Numbered from the stretch's first letter, positions 6,061 through 14,333 are shown. The stretch is 29,205 nt of DNA from JADFMN01 sp964529975 (GCA_964529975.1 CAZGXW010000031.1:1-29205); one strand, 5' to 3'. Made by a program: numbers and translations. Notes: generated by a model not told the origin, from the letters alone.

Positions 6061-8997
6061 ATGCCCCAAGACAAGATCGTGGTGGTCGGAGCCCGCGAGA
6101 ACAACCTGAAAAACGTCACGGTTGAAATCCCCCGCGACAAACTGGTCGTGATCACGGGACTGAGCGGCAGCGGCAAATCGTCGCTCGCCTTCGACACGAT
6201 CTACGCCGAGGGCCAGCGTCGCTACGTCGAGTCTCTCAGCGCTTACGCGAGACAGTTCCTCGGGCAAATGGACAAGCCGGACGTCGACCACATCGACGGT
6301 CTGTCGCCTGCCGTAAGCATCGATCAGAAGAGCGCGTCGCGAAACCCTCGTTCGACCGTTGGTACCGTCACCGAGATATACGACTACCTGCGAATCCTCT
6401 TTGCCCGCGCAGGAACGCCGTACTGCCCCAAATGCGGCACACCGATCGTCCGCCAATCTACGGACGTGATCGTTGACGCCGTGCGAGCACTCCCTGAGGG
6501 AACGAAACTCCAGATCCTCGCACCGATCGTTCGAGGAAGAAAGGGACAGTATCAAAAGGAACTGCAAGAGGTCCAACAAGCTGGCTATGTCCGCGTTCGA
6601 GTCGACGGAACCATGTACGAGGTCACCGACGACATCCCAATGGACCGCTACAAGCAGCACACGATCGAAGTCGTCATCGACCGAATCGTGATGAAGGAAG
6701 GCATTGAGCGGCGTCTCGCAGACTCCGTCGAGACCGCTCTCAAAATGGGCAAAGGAATGGTCACGGTCTCGCACGAGGGTGCGAAGGGAAAGACCGTCGA
6801 CACTCAGTACTCCGAGCACTATTCGTGTGCGAACTGTGGGTTCTCGATGCCCGAACTCGAGCCTCGCATGTTCTCGTTCAACTCGCCCTACGGCGCGTGC
6901 CCAGAGTGCACGGGCCTTGGCACCAAGACCGAGTTCGAGCCCGAACTCATTATCCCTGACGATTCCCTCCCGCTTCGCGACGGAGCGATCGTCCCCTTTG
7001 TGTACAAGTCGGGCGAAGTAAAGGAATGGTGGCCGCAAGTGCTCGACGGAGTCGGCAAGGAGGTCGGGTTCGACGCGTCTCTGCCCGTAAAGAAGATCAG
7101 CGCCAAGCACATGGAGTCTGTCTGGCACGGCCTTCCAGAACCCATCACGGTCGTGATGAAGTATGGCAAGAGCGAACGAAAGTTCAAGAGCAAATGGGAC
7201 GGAGTCCTTGCCGTGCTCAAAAAGCGCTATGAGCAGACGGAGAGCGAGTGGGTCAAAGCCGACTTGTCGCAGTACATGCGCACCAACCCATGCCCGGTGT
7301 GCCAAGGGCGGAGGCTCAAGCCCGAGTCGCTCGCCGTCAAAGTCGCCGACAGGGACATTTCCGACGTAACCTCGATGGCGGTCTCCGACGCGCTAGGGTT
7401 CTTCGTCGCTCTGCCAAAGAAACTGAACAAGCGCCAACTTGCGATCGCAGAGCGCGCGGTCAAGGAGATCATCGAACGTCTCCGCTTCCTCAACGACGTC
7501 GGGCTCTCGTACCTGACGATGAACCGCTCGGCGAACACGCTGGCCGGTGGCGAGGCACAACGAATCCGGTTGGCCACGCAGATCGGTAGCGGCCTGATGG
7601 GCTGCCTATACATCCTCGACGAGCCATCGATCGGCCTCCACCAGCGCGACAACCACAAACTGATCGAGACGCTTCTTCGACTGCGCGACCTCGGCAACAC
7701 CGTGATCGTCGTCGAGCACGACGAGGACACGATGCGCGCGGCGGACTGGCTCATCGATCTCGGCCCTGGCGCGGGCGAACATGGTGGCAAGGTCGTCAAC
7801 GAGGGCACGCTCGACCAGTTTCTCAAGCGTAAGTCGCCGACCAGCGACTTTCTCAACGGGCGGGAGTCGATTGCCGTGCCCGCGCAACGGAGGCGACCAA
7901 GGTACACGGTCCGGGCGGACAAGAACGGGAAGGCCTCAGGGTTCGATGCGATCACCGTGAAGGGCGCAAAGGGCCACAATCTAAAAAACGTGGACGTTAG
8001 CGTTCCGCTCGGTTTGTTCGTCTGCGTCACAGGAGTCAGCGGCAGCGGTAAGTCCACGCTCGTACAGGACACCCTCTTCCCGCGGCTGATGTACGAAGTC
8101 TATGGCACGAGATCGACGTGGCAAGAGCACAAGTCGATCGAAGGCGCCGACCGGTTCGACAAAGTGATCGACATCGATCAGTCGCCGATTGGTCGTACTC
8201 CGCGTTCCAATCCCGCGACATATACCGGTACGTTCGACATGATCCGAGAACTGTTTGCCAAGACGCCGGATGCCAAGATGCGTGGCTACCAGAACGGTCG
8301 TTTCTCGTTCAACGTTAAAGGTGGCCGTTGCGAGGCCTGCAAGGGCGACGGCATCATCAAGATCGAGATGCACTTCCTTCCAGACGTCTACGTACCGTGC
8401 GAGGTCTGCAAGGGGAAGCGCTACAACCGAGAGACTCTCGAGGTCAAGTACAAGGGCAAGTCGATCAGTGACGTGCTGGAAATGACGATCGAAGAGGCGT
8501 GCGCGTTTTTCCAGCCGATCACAAAGATCTATCGCAAACTCGAGACCTTGGAGCAAGTCGGACTTGGGTATCTGCGCATGGGACAGCCCGCGACCACGCT
8601 CAGTGGTGGTGAGGCTCAGCGCGTGAAACTCAGCAGCGAACTTAGCAAGCGCGCGACAGGATCGACCCTCTATATCCTCGACGAGCCGACAACGGGCCTG
8701 CACTTCGAGGACGTCCGACGCCTCCTTGCCGTGCTCCATGACCTCGTCGACAAGGGCAACACGGTTCTCGTCATCGAGCACAACCTCGATGTCATCAAGA
8801 CAGCCGACTGGATTGTCGACCTTGGCCCAGAGGGCGGCGACGGAGGCGGCAAAATCGTCGCGACGGGGACTCCCGAAGACGTCGCCAAGGTCGCGGCCTC
8901 GCACACGGGCAAGTTCCTCAAGCAGGTGCTCCTGCCCTCGAAAGCGGTCGTCGGCAGCAGAGAAGTGAAGCCCAAGAAGCCTGCGGTTCGTACTTGA
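6061..8997 (+). CDS. uvrA: excinuclease ABC subunit A
   Basis: A 978-residue damage-recognition ATPase of nucleotide excision repair; it works with UvrB, which it loads onto damaged DNA. Both ABC modules are complete. Walker A GLSGSGKSS is at residues 33-41 and GVSGSGKST at 658-666. Signatures LAGGEAQR (about 494) and LSGGEAQR (about 847) are each followed by Walker B YILDEP. The zinc-binding cysteines are present: CANCG at 256-260 with later CPEC in the first module, and the CEAC/CEVC pair around the insertion hairpin in the second. CPKCG near 122 is an additional Cys pair. The C-terminal tail is slightly longer than in E. coli. ATG 6061 fits the upstream TAGAAT box; TTG 6055 would add two residues. 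The reading frame closes two bases before the 100-N gap. Confidence 0.98.
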   Translation: MPQDKIVVVGARENNLKNVTVEIPRDKLVVITGLSGSGKSSLAFDTIYAEGQRRYVESLSAYARQFLGQMDKPDVDHIDGLSPAVSIDQKSASRNPRSTVGTVTEIYDYLRILFARAGTPYCPKCGTPIVRQSTDVIVDAVRALPEGTKLQILAPIVRGRKGQYQKELQEVQQAGYVRVRVDGTMYEVTDDIPMDRYKQHTIEVVIDRIVMKEGIERRLADSVETALKMGKGMVTVSHEGAKGKTVDTQYSEHYSCANCGFSMPELEPRMFSFNSPYGACPECTGLGTKTEFEPELIIPDDSLPLRDGAIVPFVYKSGEVKEWWPQVLDGVGKEVGFDASLPVKKISAKHMESVWHGLPEPITVVMKYGKSERKFKSKWDGVLAVLKKRYEQTESEWVKADLSQYMRTNPCPVCQGRRLKPESLAVKVADRDISDVTSMAVSDALGFFVALPKKLNKRQLAIAERAVKEIIERLRFLNDVGLSYLTMNRSANTLAGGEAQRIRLATQIGSGLMGCLYILDEPSIGLHQRDNHKLIETLLRLRDLGNTVIVVEHDEDTMRAADWLIDLGPGAGEHGGKVVNEGTLDQFLKRKSPTSDFLNGRESIAVPAQRRRPRYTVRADKNGKASGFDAITVKGAKGHNLKNVDVSVPLGLFVCVTGVSGSGKSTLVQDTLFPRLMYEVYGTRSTWQEHKSIEGADRFDKVIDIDQSPIGRTPRSNPATYTGTFDMIRELFAKTPDAKMRGYQNGRFSFNVKGGRCEACKGDGIIKIEMHFLPDVYVPCEVCKGKRYNRETLEVKYKGKSISDVLEMTIEEACAFFQPITKIYRKLETLEQVGLGYLRMGQPATTLSGGEAQRVKLSSELSKRATGSTLYILDEPTTGLHFEDVRRLLAVLHDLVDKGNTVLVIEHNLDVIKTADWIVDLGPEGGDGGGKIVATGTPEDVAKVAASHTGKFLKQVLLPSKAVVGSREVKPKKPAVRT

Positions 8998-8998
8998 T

Positions 8999-9098
8999 NN
9001 NNNNNNNNNNNNNNNNNNNNNNNNNNNNNNNNNNNNNNNNNNNNNNNNNNNNNNNNNNNNNNNNNNNNNNNNNNNNNNNNNNNNNNNNNNNNNNNNNN
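8999..9098. other. assembly gap (100 N)
   Basis: Exactly 100 undetermined bases, the conventional placeholder for a scaffold gap of unknown size. It removes the 5' end of the adenylyltransferase-rhodanese gene and whatever lies between it and uvrA. Confidence 0.99.
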
Positions 9099-10040
9099 GT
9101 CGACTTTGACACCGTCGACTTTACGAACCTCCAGCGCCAAATTGTTCACACGACTGAAGACGTCGGCAAGAGCAAGCTCCAATCGGCGAAAGAAAAAGTC
9201 CACGCCATCAACCCGAACGTCGAAGTGACCGCACACGAAGCGAGGCTAACGAGCGAGAACGCGCTCGACATCTTCAGGGCCTACGACGTCGTCATCGACG
9301 GGACCGACAACTTCCCAACCCGCTACCTCGTCAACGACGCCTGTGTCTTGCTCAAGAAGCCGAACGTCTACGGCTCGATATTCCGCTTCGACGGACAAGC
9401 CACTCTCTTCGCGCACGAAGACGGACCGTGCTACCGCTGCCTGTTCCCAGAGCCGCCGCCTGCCGGTACCGTCCCTAGTTGCGCCGAGGGCGGAGTCCTC
9501 GGCGTCCTGCCAGGAGTCATCGGTCTCATCCAGGCGACCGAGGCAATCAAGTTGGTCCTCGGCAAAGGCGAGACGCTAAAAGGCCGCCTCCTCCTCTACG
9601 ACGCGCTCAACATGCGTTTCCGCGAGGTCAAGATCAAGCGCGACCCGCAATGCCCAATCTGTGGCGACAGTCCCACAGTCACCGGCCTCATCGACTACGA
9701 GTCCTTCTGCGGACTGCAACACGTGCGGTTCGAAAGCGAGATCGATGCGAATCGACTGCACGAGACGCTCGCCGAGGTCGTTCTAGTCGACGTCCGCGAG
9801 CCGCACGAAGTCGAGATCAACCGCATTCCTAACGCACACCACATCCCCCTCGGTGACCTTCCAGCAAGGATCCACGAACTCAACAGCGAGGACGAGATTG
9901 TCGTCTATTGCCTCATGGGATCGCGGAGCGCGCAAGCCTGCGAGTTTCTTAGGGCCGCAGGCTTCAAGAAAGTCAGCAACCTCACAGGCGGCATGCGTGC
10001 TTGGATCGACCAGATCGACCCGACGCAGCCGAACTACTAG
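9099..10040 (+). CDS. MoeB/ThiF-type adenylyltransferase fused to rhodanese (5' end missing)
   Basis: The visible 313 residues are the C-terminal part of an E1-like enzyme plus a rhodanese domain, the MoeZ/MOCS3 layout. Such proteins adenylate the C-terminal Gly-Gly of a small ubiquitin-fold sulfur carrier (MoaD, ThiS, CysO type) and transfer sulfur to it. Seen here are VDFDTVDFTNLQRQ (first Arg finger region), GTDNFPTRYLVND, the Cys pair CYRC with a later CPIC for zinc, and PSCAEGGVLGVLPG with the conserved Cys. The rhodanese domain begins near visible residue 208 with LVDVREPHE and has the active-site loop CLMGSRS. The ATP-binding GxGGxG N-terminus is lost in the N gap. Its TAG stop shares a CTAG with the convergent MoaD-like gene, a likely substrate. 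Confidence 0.92.
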   Translation, partial: VDFDTVDFTNLQRQIVHTTEDVGKSKLQSAKEKVHAINPNVEVTAHEARLTSENALDIFRAYDVVIDGTDNFPTRYLVNDACVLLKKPNVYGSIFRFDGQATLFAHEDGPCYRCLFPEPPPAGTVPSCAEGGVLGVLPGVIGLIQATEAIKLVLGKGETLKGRLLLYDALNMRFREVKIKRDPQCPICGDSPTVTGLIDYESFCGLQHVRFESEIDANRLHETLAEVVLVDVREPHEVEINRIPNAHHIPLGDLPARIHELNSEDEIVVYCLMGSRSAQACEFLRAAGFKKVSNLTGGMRAWIDQIDPTQPNY

Positions 10041-10336
10041 CCGCCCGCGATCGCGCCGATCACCATGAACGGCTCGCTCCCATCGGCGATCGCCGACGGC
10101 AACACCTTGTCCATCGGCTCGAACGAAATGTCCTCGCCACAGGCGAAGAACCGCAAAAGCCGCCGCCTCTGACCGCTCTCGTGCTCGCGGATCGTCCCGC
10201 GCAACATCGGATAGGCCGCCTCCACCGCGTCCAGCACGGAACAGATCGTCACAGGCCCGACGACTTCCACCACGACTTCCTGGCCAACCACTCGAGCCAG
10301 ATTGCGGAGATGGAACGGCAAGACAACGCGCGTCAT
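10037..10336 (-). CDS. MoaD/ThiS-like ubiquitin-fold sulfur carrier
   Basis: A 99-residue protein whose C-terminus is GAIAGG, the Gly-Gly tail that E1-like enzymes adenylate and thiocarboxylate. The body fits the beta-grasp family: an opening strand (MTRVVLPFHLRNLARV), VTICSVLDAVEAAYP at the helix, and a late FACGEDISFEP segment. It is somewhat longer than molybdopterin-synthase MoaD (about 80 residues) because of the middle HESGQRRRL region. Its ATG overlaps the stop of the upstream BNR gene in an ATGA, so the pair is translationally coupled. It is convergent with an adenylyltransferase-rhodanese gene that could activate it. Whether it serves molybdopterin, thiamine, cysteine or another pathway cannot be told; no other pathway gene is in the window. 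Confidence 0.85.
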   Translation of the reverse strand: MTRVVLPFHLRNLARVVGQEVVVEVVGPVTICSVLDAVEAAYPMLRGTIREHESGQRRRLLRFFACGEDISFEPMDKVLPSAIADGSEPFMVIGAIAGG

Positions 10337-11499
10337 TTCAGCGTCTGCACCTCGACCGACAGCACGCTCGGGAAGTGCTCGCCGATCGGGGCCCACGAGT
10401 CGCCTCCGTTCGGCGAGCAATACACTTCGCCGCTTGTCGTTCCAAAGTAGATCCCGCAGTCGTCCATCGAATCGACGCACATCGCTTCGCGCAAAACGTT
10501 CACATAGCAGTCTTGTTGCGGAAGCCCGTTCGTCAAGGCCTCCCACTCGTTGCCACCCGACTTCGACCGGTACACGCGCAACTTTCCATCGGGCACGAAG
10601 TGCTGGCTGTCGCTCAAGATCGGCACCACGTAGATCGTCTCCGGCTCGTGCGCGTGCACGTCGATCGGGAACCCGAAGTCGCTAGGCAAGTTTCCGCTCA
10701 CCTCGGTCCACTCGTCCCCGGCGTTGTCGCTCCGCATCACGTCCCAGTGCTTCTGCATGTAGAGCCGGTCTGGGTTCGAGGGGTGCAGCGCGATCCTGTG
10801 CACGCAGTGCCCGACCTCGGCTGTCGGATCGGGCATGAAGTTCGAGACCAAGCCCTTGTTGATCGGCTTCCACGTCGCGCCACCGTCCTCCGACCGGAAG
10901 CATCCGGCAGCAGAGATCGCGACCCACATGCGCTTCTCGTTCGCCGGGTCGATTAGGATCGAGTGCAAGCACAGCCCGCCGGCTCCTGGGTGCCAGCCCT
11001 GCGCGCTGGCGTGTTGGCGAAGGCCAGGCATCTCTTCCCAAGTGGCGCCGCCGTTCGTCGTCTTGAACAGCGCCGCGTCCTCGACGCCGGCGATCACCGT
11101 GTTCGGGTCTGTCGCCGAAGGCTCCATGTGCCAAACGCGCTTGAACTCCCAAGGCTTGTCCGTCCCGTCGAAGAACTTGTGCGTCCCGGGGTCGCCGGCG
11201 TACACGAACTTGTTGCTCTCGCCGCCCGGCATGCCCCACTCCGTCATCCGCTCTGCTTCGGTGCTGCCCGGCGTGTCCCACGTCTTGCCGCCGTCGTCCG
11301 ATCGTTGGATCACTTGCCCGAACCACGGGCTTGTCTGCGACGCATAGATCCGGTTGGGATCGGCAGGCGATCCCTTCATGTGATACACCTCCCAGCCCCC
11401 GAAGTGGGGGCCATCGATCTTCCAGTCCTTCCGCTTGCCGTCGGAAGTACACACGAACGCACCTTTCTTGGTGCCGACGAGGACACGAACGCTGCTCAT
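10333..11499 (-). CDS. BNR/Asp-box repeat beta-propeller protein (sialidase-like fold)
   Basis: A 388-residue protein with at least six Asp-box-like turns: RSDDGGKTW, KTTNGGATW, RSEDGGATW, RSDNAGDEW, RSKSGGNEW and CSPNGGDSW, spaced along the sequence as in sialidase or VPS10-type beta-propellers. The N-terminus (MSSVRVLVGTKKGAFVCTSDG) has no signal peptide, so unlike true secreted sialidases it should be cytoplasmic. I cannot see the sialidase catalytic Arg triad or FRIP motif, so glycosidase activity is not supported. It is translationally coupled (ATGA) to the MoaD-like carrier, which hints that the propeller is a partner or target of that carrier. A TAATCT box lies 9 bases before the ATG and an AGGGG lies between them, so leaderless and ordinary initiation are both possible. 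Confidence 0.85.
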   Translation of the reverse strand: MSSVRVLVGTKKGAFVCTSDGKRKDWKIDGPHFGGWEVYHMKGSPADPNRIYASQTSPWFGQVIQRSDDGGKTWDTPGSTEAERMTEWGMPGGESNKFVYAGDPGTHKFFDGTDKPWEFKRVWHMEPSATDPNTVIAGVEDAALFKTTNGGATWEEMPGLRQHASAQGWHPGAGGLCLHSILIDPANEKRMWVAISAAGCFRSEDGGATWKPINKGLVSNFMPDPTAEVGHCVHRIALHPSNPDRLYMQKHWDVMRSDNAGDEWTEVSGNLPSDFGFPIDVHAHEPETIYVVPILSDSQHFVPDGKLRVYRSKSGGNEWEALTNGLPQQDCYVNVLREAMCVDSMDDCGIYFGTTSGEVYCSPNGGDSWAPIGEHFPSVLSVEVQTLK

Positions 11500-11508
11500 T
11501 TGCCCCTG

Positions 11509-11514
11509 AGATTA
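11509..11514 (-). promoter_or_regulatory. -10 box TAATCT for the BNR gene (minus strand)
   Basis: Read on the minus strand, TAATCT ends 9 bases before the BNR start codon. An AGGGG in those 9 bases could also be a close-spaced ribosome binding site. Confidence 0.35.
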
Positions 11515-11547
11515 CCAGTCGGCAACACGGGCCCGTTCCACGCTTAA

Positions 11548-11586
11548 GACAAAAGAAAGCGCCGCTGAGCCAAAGCCCAGCGGCGC
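11548..11586 (-). terminator. rho-independent terminator after the PEP-CTERM gene
   Basis: On the minus strand a 12-bp stem (arms 11575-11586 and 11559-11570, one G-T pair) closes a four-base TTTG loop. It is followed by TTTCTTTTGTCTTA. It lies about 20 bases after the PEP-CTERM stop, a textbook intrinsic terminator separating that gene from the BNR gene. Confidence 0.9.
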
Positions 11587-11606
11587 ATCTCGTTGCTTTC
11601 GGTACG

Positions 11607-12404
11607 TTACGCTGCCTTGCGTCGGCGTCGCGCGAGAAGCGCTGCGGCACCGAGGCCAAGGGCGATCATCGAACCCGGCTCGGGGACGGCCGCGACCTTG
11701 TCCGTGCTGACCAAGAACGCGCCGTTCACGCCCATGTCGCGGTTCCATTGGAACCCATAGGCGACGTCGCCGACCACGGTCTGACCGATCCCGCCGCCAG
11801 CGACGGTGTTCAGGTTGTAACCGTTCGTGTTGTCGATACTGTTGCGGGTCGACGGCCAAAGCGCGATCTCAGAGAACTCCGGAATCGGAGTGCCACCCTC
11901 GACGGCAGTGATCGCGGTCACACCGTTGTCCTGCATACGGATCGTCGAACTGTTCAAGCGCTCGCCAGTGTCGTTGCCAGCGTCGCCGTTCATGTCGTAG
12001 TCGTTGTACTGGAACAAACGGAACGAAGCGGCGCCTCCGAGGTTCTCAACGAGGACGCTTTCCGCAAGGTCGGCCATCTGTCCGTTTCCAGCGCCGGTAA
12101 GCAAGTAACTCACCGTCACGCGGAAGTTGTTGTTCGAATAGATGACCTCTGCGCCGCGCGTGCCAAACAGCGTCACAGTCGGTGCGCTGATCGTGCTGAT
12201 GAGTGCCGCATTGCCTGCGTCGCCGACACGGAACCAGTAACTGTGCTCAAAAACATTGTCGATGCCACCAACGAACCAGTTATCAACGGTAGCCGTGTTC
12301 TCATTGATGTTCACGACACTAGTGTTGTGCGTGAGAGTGATCGCCGCCTGGCTCGTCGTAACGAGCGCCAGTCCAGCGAGAGCGAAAGCAAAACGAGTCC
12401 TCAT
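11607..12404 (-). CDS. PEP-CTERM sorting domain surface protein
   Basis: A 265-residue exported protein. The N-terminal signal peptide (MRTRFAFALAGLALVTTSQA) would be cut after SQA. The C-terminal 26 residues (240-265) are a complete PEP-CTERM signal: VPEP, a hydrophobic helix, and the basic tail ARRRRK. Such tails are removed by exosortase, usually in Gram-negative-type bacteria that make exopolysaccharide. The middle is Asn- and Thr-rich with predicted strands and no named domain; it contains no Cys. A GGGGA six bases before the ATG is a plausible ribosome binding site. The gene has its own terminator. No exosortase or polysaccharide gene lies in the window, which is normal because PEP-CTERM substrates are scattered over the genome. 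Confidence 0.92.
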   Translation of the reverse strand: MRTRFAFALAGLALVTTSQAAITLTHNTSVVNINENTATVDNWFVGGIDNVFEHSYWFRVGDAGNAALISTISAPTVTLFGTRGAEVIYSNNNFRVTVSYLLTGAGNGQMADLAESVLVENLGGAASFRLFQYNDYDMNGDAGNDTGERLNSSTIRMQDNGVTAITAVEGGTPIPEFSEIALWPSTRNSIDNTNGYNLNTVAGGGIGQTVVGDVAYGFQWNRDMGVNGAFLVSTDKVAAVPEPGSMIALGLGAAALLARRRRKAA

Positions 12405-12517
12405 AATAAATCCCCGAACGATTGCCCAGAATGCGGACCAATCCCCGCAAGTTCCATGACAATACCTTCAAATCAGGCTCAAGCCCTGCCCGCAATCCTA
12501 CCAGGTTTGGCTTCTTT

Positions 12518-12537
12518 GAACAGTCTCTTAACTGTTC
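12518..12537. repeat. inverted repeat across the rnj stop codon
   Basis: GAACAGT (12518-12524) and ACTGTTC (12531-12537) form a perfect 7-bp stem with a six-base loop containing the RNase J stop codon. No T-run follows on the minus strand, so it is not a typical intrinsic terminator. It may protect the mRNA 3' end or bind a repressor upstream of the PEP-CTERM gene. Confidence 0.4.
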
Positions 12538-14180
12538 TCGGCGACCACGACCCCGATCACGACCGGTCGCTGCCGACATCTCTTGTGAATCGTCCGACCC
12601 ATGGCCTGTTCTATAGCAAGGCGTACAGATTCGGCGTCCTTGCGAGATCGCTCCGGCATTCCATCCAGTGCGTCGTGGACGGCGTCCATCCCGTCCTCCA
12701 GCACTTCGTCCTGCCCGCTGAACCCGCGGCTCACAAGCGCAGGCCGCGTCGTCACAAACCCCTGCTTGAGATCGACCCCGACCGAGACCACCACCACACC
12801 GTCGCTTCCAAGCGCTGTCCGCTCGGCGAGCACGGGCTCGGTCACGGCAACGTCCCCATGCTGGTCGATAAGCAGTTCGCCCCAGGCGACCTCGGGCCCG
12901 TACTCGGCGGTCTTCGCCCCGATCATCAACGTCTGGCCGTTCTGTATCGCGAACACGCGGTGCTCCGGCCAACCCATCTCGATCGCCAGCTCGCGGTACA
13001 TGAACTGGTGCCGCGGCTCGCCGTGCACTGGAACGATGTAGTGGGGCCGCGTGATGTTCACCATCATCTTGACCTCCTCGCGGTAGGCGTGGCCGCTCAC
13101 ATGGATCGGCACTTCGCTCTCGGTGATCACGTTGGCGCCTAACAAGAACAAGCGGTTGACGGTCCGCCAGATCGCGCCCTCGTTCCCAGGGATCGGCCTC
13201 GCCGAGTACAGCACTGTGTCTCCCGCCTTGATCTGCATCCTCCCGTACTCTTGCCGCGACATCTGACTCAAGGCCGCCATCGGTTCGCCTTGCGACCCAG
13301 TCGTCAGGATCACAAGTTCCTTGTCCGCGTACTTCTGGATGTCCTCCAATCGAACAAACGTCCCCTCCGGCACTTTCACATAACCGAGCGAAGCCGCCAA
13401 CTGCAAAGTCGCGTCCATGCGCCTTCCGGCGACCGCAAGCTTCCGCTTCGTCTCCTTCGCGACGTCCAGCGCCTGCTGCATTCGGTGCACGTTGCTGCTG
13501 AACATCGTCATTAGAACGCGCCCAGGCGCGTGCGTGAACGCGCGCCGAAGCCCGTCGCTCACGTCGCTTTCGCTTGGTCCCCAGCCTGGACGCTCAATGT
13601 TCGTCGAGTCGCTCACCAGCGCGAGCACGCCACCCTTGCCGATCTCCGTCAACCGCGCAATGTCGCTCGTTAGTCCATCGACCGGGGTGAAGTCGAACTT
13701 GAAGTCCGCGGTGAATAGGACGACGCCCTGCGACGTCGTGATCGCAAGCGCGCACGTCTCGGGGATCGAGTGAGTCACGCGGACGTACTCCACGCTGAAC
13801 GGCCCGACGTCCACGGTGTCCCCAGGCTCCACCTCCTGGATGTCCACGTCCACGCCGCGCATCCGCTCTTCCAACTTGCTCTTGATCATCGCCGCGGTGA
13901 AAGGCGTCGCCACCACCGGCACGTCGAGGTCCGGCAACAAGAAACTCAGTGCGCCGACGTGGTCCTCGTGCGCGTGCGTGATGAAGATCCCGCGCACTAA
14001 CTCCCTGTTCTCGATCAGATAGGAGAAGTCAGGGATGACGATGTCGACGCCGTAGTGCTCCTCGTGCGGGAACGAGATGCCGCAGTCGACGACAATGATG
14101 TCGTCCCCTTGGCGGACGACTGTGCAGTTCTTGCCGATCTCGCCGGCACCGCCTAAAGGAATGATCTGGACAACGGACAT
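12528..14180 (-). CDS. rnj: ribonuclease J
   Basis: A 550-residue metallo-beta-lactamase/beta-CASP ribonuclease with 5'-3' exonuclease and endonuclease activity in mRNA decay and rRNA maturation. The opening PLGGAGEIGKNC and VVDCGISFP are typical. The metal-binding motif HAHEDH is at residues 69-74, and later motifs include the HSIPE segment, VSDSTN in the beta-CASP region, TTGSQGEPMAAL, and VHVSGHA-type IHVSGHAYREE. The C-terminal domain from about residue 450 is divergent, as usual for this family. Length is normal. The ATG is preceded by a perfect 7-bp palindrome (14189-14205) rather than a clear ribosome binding site. The PEP-CTERM gene follows 123 bases downstream. Confidence 0.96.
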   Translation of the reverse strand: MSVVQIIPLGGAGEIGKNCTVVRQGDDIIVVDCGISFPHEEHYGVDIVIPDFSYLIENRELVRGIFITHAHEDHVGALSFLLPDLDVPVVATPFTAAMIKSKLEERMRGVDVDIQEVEPGDTVDVGPFSVEYVRVTHSIPETCALAITTSQGVVLFTADFKFDFTPVDGLTSDIARLTEIGKGGVLALVSDSTNIERPGWGPSESDVSDGLRRAFTHAPGRVLMTMFSSNVHRMQQALDVAKETKRKLAVAGRRMDATLQLAASLGYVKVPEGTFVRLEDIQKYADKELVILTTGSQGEPMAALSQMSRQEYGRMQIKAGDTVLYSARPIPGNEGAIWRTVNRLFLLGANVITESEVPIHVSGHAYREEVKMMVNITRPHYIVPVHGEPRHQFMYRELAIEMGWPEHRVFAIQNGQTLMIGAKTAEYGPEVAWGELLIDQHGDVAVTEPVLAERTALGSDGVVVVSVGVDLKQGFVTTRPALVSRGFSGQDEVLEDGMDAVHDALDGMPERSRKDAESVRLAIEQAMGRTIHKRCRQRPVVIGVVVAENS

Positions 14181-14188
14181 GAGCGAGC

Positions 14189-14205
14189 CGAAAGGGTACC
14201 TTTCG
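14189..14205. promoter_or_regulatory. palindrome just upstream of rnj, possible operator
   Basis: CGAAAGG-GTA-CCTTTCG is a perfect 7-bp inverted repeat 8 bases before the rnj start. On the minus strand it contains TACCCT, 12 bases before the ATG, which could be the -10 box. A protein dimer binding here would block initiation; alternatively it folds as a 5' UTR hairpin. RNase J genes are autoregulated in some bacteria, but no such role is shown here. Confidence 0.45.
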
Positions 14206-14256
14206 CCTCACCCTCCAGCCGACTTTCGACTTTGAAGGCACGGCTTCATCCACTAC

Positions 14257-14301
14257 ATCCTTGTAGCCGCAGGCTTTAGCCTGCGCTTGTGGCCTAAGGA
14301 T
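14257..14301. repeat. nested intergenic palindrome
   Basis: The inner stem is CGCAGGC-TTTA-GCCTGCG (14268-14285). It is enclosed by ATCCTT (14257-14262) and AAGGAT (14296-14301). It sits in the 186-base spacer between ThuA and rnj with no coding potential. From memory, similar GCAGGCTAAAGCCTGC elements are dispersed in many bacterial genomes; this copy looks like such a repeat. Confidence 0.6.
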
Positions 14302-14333
14302 AGCCATAGGGCGCGACGCCGTCAGCAGGGTGC

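Noticed and set aside
8999..9098. Possible frameshift or fusion of uvrA with the downstream adenylyltransferase
   Set aside because: uvrA closes with its own TGA and complete C-terminus before the gap; the gap is a placeholder, and reading through it means nothing.
10333..11499. Annotation of the BNR protein as an exported sialidase
   Set aside because: No signal peptide, and no visible FRIP motif or Arg triad; only the Asp-box fold is supported.
12518..12537. SOS (LexA) box at the rnj 3' end
   Set aside because: The half-site order ACAGT...ACTGT is the reverse of the CTGT-N8-ACAG arrangement, and it does not match the Bacillus-type GAAC-N4-GTTC site either.
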